The notes beneath the pieces are model-generated. The model did no database searches. It was not told the origin of the DNA and saw only the letters and a program-made list of their open reading frames with translations. Positions 1 to 6,012 of a DNA stretch of 14,010 nucleotides are shown one piece after another (position 1 is the first letter of the stretch; the number at the start of each line of letters is the position of its first letter). The translations under genes and the position numbers were made by a program. The DNA is from Lachnospiraceae bacterium. Lineage in GTDB: Bacteria; Bacillota_A; Clostridia; Lachnospirales; Lachnospiraceae. The stretch lies in assembly GCA_016281675.1 (NCBI GenBank), contig JAEEJD010000059.1:1-14010 (forward strand). The letters are read 5' to 3'.

Positions 1-1
1 G

Positions 2-385
2 GAAAAGGTATCAGCCATGCGGGAGACGGCAAGGCTTGTAACAGAAGGCGCTCTTGAAAGAATAGGAAAAAGGGAGCCGGGGTCCGAAGACTGCGAAGTG
101 ATTTTCACGGGGAGTCTTGATCCGAAAGGCATGAGAGATCTTGTAAACGAATGCGTAAAAGTGTGCGGCGGTCCTGTCTGTGCTTTTTGCGGCAACGATA
201 CCGACGGGTACAGATATATATTCGGAGTGAGGAAAGATGCGGCGGAAAGAGCCGATCTTCGACTTCTGACGGAAGAGTTTAACAGGGAGTGCTCGGGAAA
301 AGGCGGGGGAAGTGAGATCATGGTCCAGGGAACCAGCACCGCAAAACGCATTAACATAGAAATGTTTTTTTCGTCAAAAGCATAA
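2..385 (+). CDS. Alanyl-tRNA editing protein-like, C-terminal DHHA1 domain (5' end outside window)
   Basis: The frame is open through the left edge (residues EKVSA precede the first Met at base 17), so this is the last 127 residues of a longer gene. The Met at 17 is probably internal. The visible part reads as a DHHA1-type domain as found at the end of alanyl-tRNA synthetase and of long free-standing AlaX editing proteins. It shows a beta-strand/Cys-rich stretch (VCGGPVCAFCGND) and the glycine-rich signature GKGGGSEIMVQG near the end. Proteins of this family hydrolyse mischarged tRNA, typically Ser-tRNA(Ala), in the cytoplasm. A full AlaRS is less likely, because its extreme C-terminus normally ends soon after the glycine-rich motif with different residues, but the catalytic half is not visible. 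A DHH-family phosphoesterase sharing DHHA1 is another option. It lies upstream of proS on the same strand with a 78-base gap. Confidence 0.68.
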   Translation, partial: EKVSAMRETARLVTEGALERIGKREPGSEDCEVIFTGSLDPKGMRDLVNECVKVCGGPVCAFCGNDTDGYRYIFGVRKDAAERADLRLLTEEFNRECSGKGGGSEIMVQGTSTAKRINIEMFFSSKA

Positions 386-390
386 AAAAG

Positions 391-424
391 TGGATAAATT
401 GAGCAAAAAAGCGTAAAATATAAG
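391..424 (+). promoter_or_regulatory. Candidate sigma-70-type promoter upstream of proS
   Basis: The AT-rich gap 386-463 is the only intergenic space here large enough for a promoter. TGGATA (391-396) and TAAAAT (414-419) are 17 bases apart and match the -35 and -10 consensus at 4/6 and 5/6 positions. TATAAG (419-424) is an overlapping alternative -10. Transcription would start near 426-430, leaving a leader of about 35 bases, too short for a T-box. In AT-rich DNA such matches arise by chance, so this is tentative. Confidence 0.33.
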
Positions 425-450
425 AGTTAATTTGTTGATTTTCGGACACG

Positions 451-455
451 AGGAG
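451..455 (+). promoter_or_regulatory. Ribosome binding site of proS
   Basis: AGGAG lies 8 bases before the ATG at 464 and fixes that start. No competing in-frame start with a better site is visible. Confidence 0.7.
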
Positions 456-463
456 TTTTTATC

Positions 464-1900
464 ATGGGAGACAAAAAACAGGTTGAGCAGATCACATCTA
501 TGGAGGTTGATTTTGCCCAGTGGTACACGGATGTTGTCAAAAAAGCGGATCTTATCGACTATACGAGCGTAAAGGGCTGTATGGTGTTCAAGCCCGCGGG
601 ATACGCGATATGGGAACTGATCCAGAAGCAGATGGATGAAAGATTCAAGACTACGGGTGTCGAGAATGTATATCTGCCGATGTTCATTCCCGAGAGCCTT
701 CTCGAGAAGGAAAAAGATCACGTCGAGGGATTTGCTCCGGAGGTTGCATGGGTCACTCACGGAGGACTGCAGCCGCTTCAGGAGAGAATGTGCGTACGTC
801 CCACTTCGGAAACCCTGTTCTGTGATTTTTACAAGAACGAAGTTCATTCTTACAGGGATCTTCCCAAGGTATACAACCAGTGGTGCTCGGTAGTCCGTTG
901 GGAGAAGGAGACAAGACCGTTCCTTCGCTCAAGAGAATTCCTGTGGCAGGAAGGTCATACGATCCACGCCACGTTTGAGGAAGCAGAGGAGCGCACCATT
1001 CAGATGCTGAACCTCTATGCCGATTTCTGTGAGAATGTTCTTGCGATCCCGGTAATAAAAGGCCGCAAGACCGATAAAGAGAAGTTTGCCGGAGCCGAGG
1101 CGACCTATACGATAGAGGCTCTAATGCATGACGGAAAAGCTCTTCAGTCGGGAACGAGCCATAACTTCGGTGACGGATTTGCAAAAGCATTCGATATACA
1201 GTTTACGGATAAGGACAATACATTAAAGCATCCTTTCCAGACATCATGGGGAACGACAACGAGACTGATCGGTGCCATAATAATGGTTCACGGTGACGAT
1301 AACGGACTCGTTCTTCCTCCGAAGGTTGCGCCCGTACAGACAGTCATCGTACCGATCAGGCAGCAGCAGGAAGGTGTTCTTGAGAAGGCCGAAGAGATCA
1401 GAAGTGCGCTTTCGGAAAAAGGATTCAGAGTCAAAGTCGATGATACGGACAAGAGCCCGGGATGGAAGTTTGCCGAAGCCGAGATGCGCGGTATTCCGGT
1501 AAGGGTTGAGATAGGTCCCAAGGATATCGAGGCAGGCAAAGCGGTTCTGGCTCGAAGGGATACCGGCGAGAAGACGGAGTGTGCTATCGCGGATCTGGCG
1601 GATACGATAGAAAAGCTTCTTGATACGATCCAGAAAGATATGCTCGAGCGCGCAAGAGAGCGCCGCGACTCGCAGACATATACCGCAACAACGAAAGAGG
1701 AGTTTGAGAAGATCTTTGCCGAAAAGAGCGGTTTCGTTAAGGCGATGTGGTGCGGAAACCGTGAATGCGAGGACAGCATCAAGGAGAAAATGTCGGTTAC
1801 AAGCCGCTGCATGCCGTTTGATCAGGAGAAGATCGCAGACACATGCGTATGCTGCGGACAGCCGGCGAAGAAGCTTGTGTACTGGGGAAGAGCGTACTAA
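464..1900 (+). CDS. proS: Prolyl-tRNA synthetase, archaeal/eukaryotic-type (ProS type 3)
   Basis: This cytoplasmic class II synthetase activates proline with ATP and charges tRNA(Pro). At 478 residues it has the length of the short archaeal-type enzymes. Class II motifs are visible: RPTSET (residues 112-117), motif 2 around [15 protein letters not shown] (145-159) with WQEGHT following, and motif 3 around [11 protein letters not shown] (261-271). An anticodon-binding domain follows from about residue 285. The C-terminal zinc domain has Cys430, Cys435, Cys461 and Cys464, and the protein ends in Tyr (YWGRAY), as in the well-studied Thermus thermophilus enzyme. The stretch between motifs 2 and 3 is only about 95 residues, so the INS editing domain of the long bacterial ProRS is absent. 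Ala-tRNA(Pro) must then be cleared by another protein. It heads the long plus-strand gene cluster. Confidence 0.97.
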   Translation: MGDKKQVEQITSMEVDFAQWYTDVVKKADLIDYTSVKGCMVFKPAGYAIWELIQKQMDERFKTTGVENVYLPMFIPESLLEKEKDHVEGFAPEVAWVTHGGLQPLQERMCVRPTSETLFCDFYKNEVHSYRDLPKVYNQWCSVVRWEKETRPFLRSREFLWQEGHTIHATFEEAEERTIQMLNLYADFCENVLAIPVIKGRKTDKEKFAGAEATYTIEALMHDGKALQSGTSHNFGDGFAKAFDIQFTDKDNTLKHPFQTSWGTTTRLIGAIIMVHGDDNGLVLPPKVAPVQTVIVPIRQQQEGVLEKAEEIRSALSEKGFRVKVDDTDKSPGWKFAEAEMRGIPVRVEIGPKDIEAGKAVLARRDTGEKTECAIADLADTIEKLLDTIQKDMLERARERRDSQTYTATTKEEFEKIFAEKSGFVKAMWCGNRECEDSIKEKMSVTSRCMPFDQEKIADTCVCCGQPAKKLVYWGRAY

Positions 1901-1907
1901 AGGCAAC

Positions 1908-1914
1908 AAGGAGG
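1908..1914 (+). promoter_or_regulatory. Ribosome binding site of ackA
   Basis: A perfect AAGGAGG lies 6 bases before the ATG at 1921. It decides the ackA start: the frame is open upstream to an ATG at 1843 inside proS, but that start has no comparable site and would add residues unrelated to acetate kinase. Confidence 0.85.
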
Positions 1915-1920
1915 ATTAAT

Positions 1921-3117
1921 ATGAACGTACTTGTTATCAACTGCGGAAGCAGTTCTCTCAAATATCAGCTGATCGATGCCGACAGCGAGGAGGTTCTTGC
2001 AAAGGGCCTGTGCGAACGTATAGGTATCGACGGAGGAATGCATACATATCAGCCGAAAGGCTCCGACAAGATCAAGACGCAGGTAGACATGCCCAACCAT
2101 ACTAAAGCGGTAAGGCTTGTGCTGGATGCTTTGACCGATCCCGAAAACGGTGTGATAGAGAGCCTGTCTCAGATTGACGCGGTAGGTCACAGGATAGTTC
2201 ACGGAGGAGAGAAGTTCTCGAAGTCCGTGATCATTGACGATGAAGTGTTAAAGGCTATAGAAGAGTGCAACGATCTTGCACCGCTTCACAATCCGGCAAA
2301 CCTTATCGGAGTCAATTCGTGCAGGGAGCTCATGCCGAACGTTCCGATGGTCGCTGTGTTTGATACGGCGTTTCATCAGACAATGCCTCCGAAGGCATTC
2401 CTATACGGCATTCCTTATGAGTACTACAAGAAGTACAAAGTACGCCGTTACGGATTCCACGGAACGAGTCATGAATACGTCGCAAACAGAACGGCGGAAT
2501 TCCTCGGAAAAAATATTAAGGACATGAAGATCATCGTATGCCATCTCGGAAACGGTGCTTCCGTAAGTGCCGTGAACGGCGGAAAATGTGTCGATACTTC
2601 GATGGGACTCACTCCGCTTGAAGGTCTGATAATGGGAACGAGAAGCGGAGACCTTGATCCTGCGATACTTGAATTCATTTCTCAGAAGGAAGATCTTTCG
2701 TTCAAGGAAATGCTTACGATACTTAACAAGAAATCAGGTGTGCTCGGATTGTCCGACGGCGTATCAAGTGATTTTCGCGACCTCGGGGAAGCGGCCGGTT
2801 CGGGAGACAAGCAGGCTGCGGTTGCTCTCGAGACATATGCGTATCATGTTGCCAAGTACATAGGTGCTTATGTTGCGGCAATGAACGGAGTCGATGCCAT
2901 CACTTTTACGGCAGGTGTCGGTGAGAACAACATCTTGGCCAGAGAACAGATATGCTCATATCTGACATACCTGGGAACCGAGCTTGATACAAAGAAAAAT
3001 GAGGTAAGGGGCGAGGAGATCATCATCTCAAAAGACGGATCGAAAGTCCCGATCCTTGTCATACCCACGGATGAAGAGATGTCTATCGCGAGACAGACGG
3101 TGGCTCTTGTATGCTGA
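1921..3117 (+). CDS. ackA: Acetate kinase
   Basis: It interconverts acetyl phosphate + ADP and acetate + ATP in the cytoplasm, and in fermenters is the ATP-yielding step to acetate. The protein is 398 residues, the family length. From the start at 1921 the active-site residues fall on the numbering used for the Methanosarcina enzyme: Asn7 in NCGSSSLK, Arg91 in GHRIVHGG, His123, Asp148 in FDTAFH, His180 in GFHGTSH and Arg241 in [10 protein letters not shown]. The catalytic Glu of the TDEE motif is at 385, one position later. The phosphate-binding HLGNGASV and the TAGVGENN stretch are also intact. The gene lies 20 bases after proS and overlaps cca by 7 bases (ATGCTGA). Its usual partner pta (phosphotransacetylase) is not in the window on either side of it. 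Propionate kinase is a paralogue with similar motifs, but length and numbering favour acetate kinase. Confidence 0.97.
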   Translation: MNVLVINCGSSSLKYQLIDADSEEVLAKGLCERIGIDGGMHTYQPKGSDKIKTQVDMPNHTKAVRLVLDALTDPENGVIESLSQIDAVGHRIVHGGEKFSKSVIIDDEVLKAIEECNDLAPLHNPANLIGVNSCRELMPNVPMVAVFDTAFHQTMPPKAFLYGIPYEYYKKYKVRRYGFHGTSHEYVANRTAEFLGKNIKDMKIIVCHLGNGASVSAVNGGKCVDTSMGLTPLEGLIMGTRSGDLDPAILEFISQKEDLSFKEMLTILNKKSGVLGLSDGVSSDFRDLGEAAGSGDKQAAVALETYAYHVAKYIGAYVAAMNGVDAITFTAGVGENNILAREQICSYLTYLGTELDTKKNEVRGEEIIISKDGSKVPILVIPTDEEMSIARQTVALVC

Positions 3118-4472
3118 TATCCCTTCCGGAAAAAGTTAAGACCGTGATCGGGAAACTGCAGGATAACGGATTTGAAGCTTATGCCGTCGGAGGATGTGTA
3201 AGGGATTCTTATCTCGGGGTTACTCCGAATGACTGGGATATAACGACGAATGCGCTTCCCGAAGAAGTCAAGGCGATCTTCAGAAGGACGGTTGATATAG
3301 GGATAGAGCACGGTACCGTAAAAGTCATGCTCGGAAACGAGGGCATGGAGATCACGACTTACCGGATCGACGGAGAGTATGAAGACAGTCGTCATCCGAA
3401 GGAAGTTGAGTTTACGACGGATCTGAGGGAAGATCTTCGTCGCCGTGATTTTACGATCAACGCAATGGCATACAGCGAGAAAACGGGTCTCGTGGATCTG
3501 TTCGGCGGAGTGGATGATATTAAAGCCGGTATCATCAGAGCGGTCGGAGATCCGAAAGAGAGATTCGGTGAGGACGCTCTCAGGATACTGCGGGCATTGC
3601 GATTTTCCGCAAGGTTCGGATACGATATAGAAGAAAACACCAAGAAGGCTATCGCGGATCTTGCTCCGACACTGTCAAACATAAGTGCGGAAAGGATTCG
3701 TGAGGAACTTGAAAAACTAATTTGTTCCGACAATCCGGACAGACTTCGATGGGCATATATATTCGGTGTAACGGCCGTGATATTTCCGGAATGGAATGCC
3801 ATGATGGAATGCAAACAGACTACACCTCATCATTTTACGGATGTAGGGGATCATACCGTTGTGGCAATGGAATACATCGTGAACAATTACCGGGATATTC
3901 CGGCATCCGACAGGAGGATACTGAGCATTGCAACGATGCTCCATGATATCGGCAAACCCGTTATGAAGATTACGGGATCGGACGGAGTGGATCATTTCAC
4001 GGGCCATCCGAAAGAGAGCGAGAAGATGGCGGAGGTCGTTCTTAAGAGATTAAAGTACGACAACGATACGATCAGAAGGGTAAAGAAACTTGTCAGATAT
4101 CACGATGACAGACCCGAGCTATCCTATCCCGGAGTCAGGAGATTCATAAGGGATGTTCAGAGCGACAACATGGAGAACCTTATCAGGCTCAAGTATGCCG
4201 ATCTGTATGCTCACGCAAAATATCAATGGGATGACAAGCTTTATCAGGTTGAGACTCTCGAAAAGATGTACCGGAAGATCGCAGAGGATAACGACCCGCT
4301 GAGCGTCAGTGATCTTGCGGTTGGAGGAGACGATCTCATGAAAGCGGGTATCGCTCCGGGACCTGCCGTGGGAGAAGCTTTGAACATGCTCCTCGAGTGC
4401 GTCCTTGACGACCCTTCGGCGAACACAAAAGAAAAACTTCTCGATGTACTGTCTTCAAAAGGATCACAGTAA
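3111..4472 (+). CDS. cca: CCA-adding tRNA nucleotidyltransferase with HD domain (class II)
   Basis: It adds or repairs the 3' CCA of tRNAs from CTP and ATP without a template. The 453-residue protein has the nucleotidyltransferase head [10 protein letters not shown] (27-36) followed by the metal-binding pair Asp41 and Asp43 in NDWDIT. The [11 protein letters not shown] motif follows, then the nucleotide-selecting EDALR (154-158) in a typical [13 protein letters not shown] context, and the [10 protein letters not shown] helix. The second half carries an HD-type domain with His248 and HDIGKP at 278-283, as in many Firmicute enzymes; its activity here is unknown. Motifs alone do not exclude a CC-only or A-only enzyme, but a single full-length copy with HD domain favours complete CCA addition. 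The start overlaps the end of ackA by 7 bases and has no clear ribosome binding site, suggesting translational coupling. The stop shares one base with the next start (TAATG). Confidence 0.94.
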   Translation: MLISLPEKVKTVIGKLQDNGFEAYAVGGCVRDSYLGVTPNDWDITTNALPEEVKAIFRRTVDIGIEHGTVKVMLGNEGMEITTYRIDGEYEDSRHPKEVEFTTDLREDLRRRDFTINAMAYSEKTGLVDLFGGVDDIKAGIIRAVGDPKERFGEDALRILRALRFSARFGYDIEENTKKAIADLAPTLSNISAERIREELEKLICSDNPDRLRWAYIFGVTAVIFPEWNAMMECKQTTPHHFTDVGDHTVVAMEYIVNNYRDIPASDRRILSIATMLHDIGKPVMKITGSDGVDHFTGHPKESEKMAEVVLKRLKYDNDTIRRVKKLVRYHDDRPELSYPGVRRFIRDVQSDNMENLIRLKYADLYAHAKYQWDDKLYQVETLEKMYRKIAEDNDPLSVSDLAVGGDDLMKAGIAPGPAVGEALNMLLECVLDDPSANTKEKLLDVLSSKGSQ

Positions 4473-6004
4473 TGAAGAGTATCGAAAAAGTAGTGATCCC
4501 CGTCATCATGATCGTGATCATCACGATGCTCGGGATATACTACATTTCAAAAGAATATGAAAAGCAGCAGGCCCAGAAGCGTGCCGAAGAGATAAAGGAG
4601 ACCATCGAAGAACAGGCGGCGCAGAACCCCGTGAATCCCGATGAACTTACTTATCAAAGTGCAGCGATGCTCGTCGGGAAGAATGCCGAAGAGGGAAAAC
4701 TCAAGTTCATTTCCGTGGACAGCGAAAGACTGTTTGAACTTGATTACGACAAGAAGTCATCTTTTCTCGGAAAACACGGTAACTATCTGACACTCGATCA
4801 GATACCGCTCGGCGAGATACTGGATGTATCCTACGGAATTCACGACAGAAAACTTCTCGAGATGAAAGTGAGCGATGAGGCTTGGACTTTCACCGACGTT
4901 ACGAAGTTTGAGATAAACGAGGAAGAAGGAAAAATGGAGATCGCCGGAAGCACTTACAAGCTTCCCAAGATGGCGGTCGTTTCATACAAAGACGAGCTCG
5001 CTTCGTTCATGGATGTCACGAATGTGGACACGCTGACGGTAAAAGGCTGGGGGCGCAAAGTATGTTCGGTGATCGTTGACAGGGGTCACGGTTATGTCAG
5101 ACTTCAGAACGATTCGTATTTTGAAGGCGGATGGATCGAGATCGGTCAAGAGATCATAAAGCCCGTTACCGAGGAAATGCTGATACCGGTTCCGGAGGGC
5201 GACTATCATGTCCGCCTGACGAACAGGGGTTATGCCGCGGAAGAAGACGTGACCGTCGAGCGGGATAAAGAAACACTTCTTGATCTGTCAAAAGTGGATA
5301 TAAAGGAAGTTGCGATAGGACATGTCGAGTTTGCGATAGTTCCGGATTATGCACAGCTTTATATTGACGGACAGATGACCGACTTTGAGGAGAGGGTCTC
5401 TCTTGAATACGGCATCCACAGGATCCATGTGGAACTTGCGGGATATAAGAGTGTTGATACCAATATCCGTGTGTCCGATAAATACGCAAATGTAGACATT
5501 GCACTTGAATCCGATTCGGAAGACGATACGTCAAAAGATACGACGGCGAAGACGCCTACTCCGACCGTAACGCCGATACCGACCGTGGAGGCGACAACGG
5601 CTCCGAGGATAGCGGATTCAAATACAAACAGTACGGAAAATTACATAGCACCGCTTAAAAATGCGGTTCCCACGGATTCGCTCTCATCTTCCAAAACGAA
5701 TCCGCTTTCCGGAATATCGACTACATCAACGACATCAACAACATCCGACACGGGTACGACAAACACCGAAGTCATAAGCGACACGAGAAAGATGTATGTG
5801 GAGTCGCCTGAAGGTGCCGAGGTATTCGTTGACGGAATATACGTGGGTATTGCGCCTATATCATTCATCAAACCCGAAAAGGGTTCGCATGTCGTCACGC
5901 TTTCGAGAAACGGATATGTGACCAAGAGTTATACGGTATCCGTACCCGGTGATGACAGAGATGTTACGTTATCGTTCTCGGATCTTGTTTCCGAACAGGA
6001 ATAG
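4472..6004 (+). CDS. Membrane-anchored PEGA-repeat surface protein, function unknown
   Basis: This is a 510-residue protein with one N-terminal hydrophobic segment (residues 7-25) acting as an uncleaved signal anchor. A short charged, probably coiled-coil helix (27-50) follows, and the rest should lie outside the membrane. Residues about 60-195 form a domain I cannot name. After it come PEGA-like beta repeats at about 200-280 and 284-345, a Thr/Ser/Pro/Asp-rich linker (346-440) and a C-terminal, textbook PEGA domain (441-510) with the motif SPEGAEVFVDG. PEGA domains are small beta modules of bacterial surface proteins, with no known catalytic role. The linker is typical of wall-spanning stalks and of O-glycosylated segments. 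Start: ATG at 4472 overlaps the cca stop and has AAAAGGA (4457-4463) 8 bases upstream. The next gene begins 8 bases after its stop, so the two are probably made together. Confidence 0.85.
   Translation: MKSIEKVVIPVIMIVIITMLGIYYISKEYEKQQAQKRAEEIKETIEEQAAQNPVNPDELTYQSAAMLVGKNAEEGKLKFISVDSERLFELDYDKKSSFLGKHGNYLTLDQIPLGEILDVSYGIHDRKLLEMKVSDEAWTFTDVTKFEINEEEGKMEIAGSTYKLPKMAVVSYKDELASFMDVTNVDTLTVKGWGRKVCSVIVDRGHGYVRLQNDSYFEGGWIEIGQEIIKPVTEEMLIPVPEGDYHVRLTNRGYAAEEDVTVERDKETLLDLSKVDIKEVAIGHVEFAIVPDYAQLYIDGQMTDFEERVSLEYGIHRIHVELAGYKSVDTNIRVSDKYANVDIALESDSEDDTSKDTTAKTPTPTVTPIPTVEATTAPRIADSNTNSTENYIAPLKNAVPTDSLSSSKTNPLSGISTTSTTSTTSDTGTTNTEVISDTRKMYVESPEGAEVFVDGIYVGIAPISFIKPEKGSHVVTLSRNGYVTKSYTVSVPGDDRDVTLSFSDLVSEQE
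5720..5746 (+). repeat. Three 9-base repeats encoding Thr-Thr-Ser
   Basis: Within the linker of the PEGA protein, three near-identical 9-base units (ACT ACA TCA, ACG ACA TCA, ACA ACA TCC) encode TTSTTSTTS. Such units can expand or contract by slippage in whole codons and so vary stalk length. Confidence 0.7.
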
Positions 6005-6012
6005 GACAGTAA

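Noticed and set aside
353..371. Possible terminator after the first gene (AACAT-AGAA-ATGTT then a T-run)
   Set aside because: The stem is 5 pairs with a single G-C pair and lies inside coding sequence; too weak to call.
386..463. T-box or riboswitch leader for proS
   Set aside because: The gap is only 78 bases, with no stem structure, no T-box-like sequence and no terminator hairpin.
1244..1909. Minus-strand open frame of 221 codons antisense to proS
   Set aside because: It is fully antisense to the catalytic and zinc domains of ProRS, which are intact; the product has low-complexity Arg/Leu/Cys composition.
1843..1920. Upstream extension of ackA into proS
   Set aside because: AAGGAGG at 1908-1914 and the fit of active-site residues to standard numbering place the start at 1921.
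4511..4527. Perfect 8-base palindrome ATCGTGAT-C-ATCACGAT, with a similar CACGAT-G-ATCGTG at 6069-6081
   Set aside because: Both fall in codons for hydrophobic helices (Ile, Val, Thr, Met as ATC, GTG, ACG, ATG), which readily produce such symmetry; no operator context is visible.
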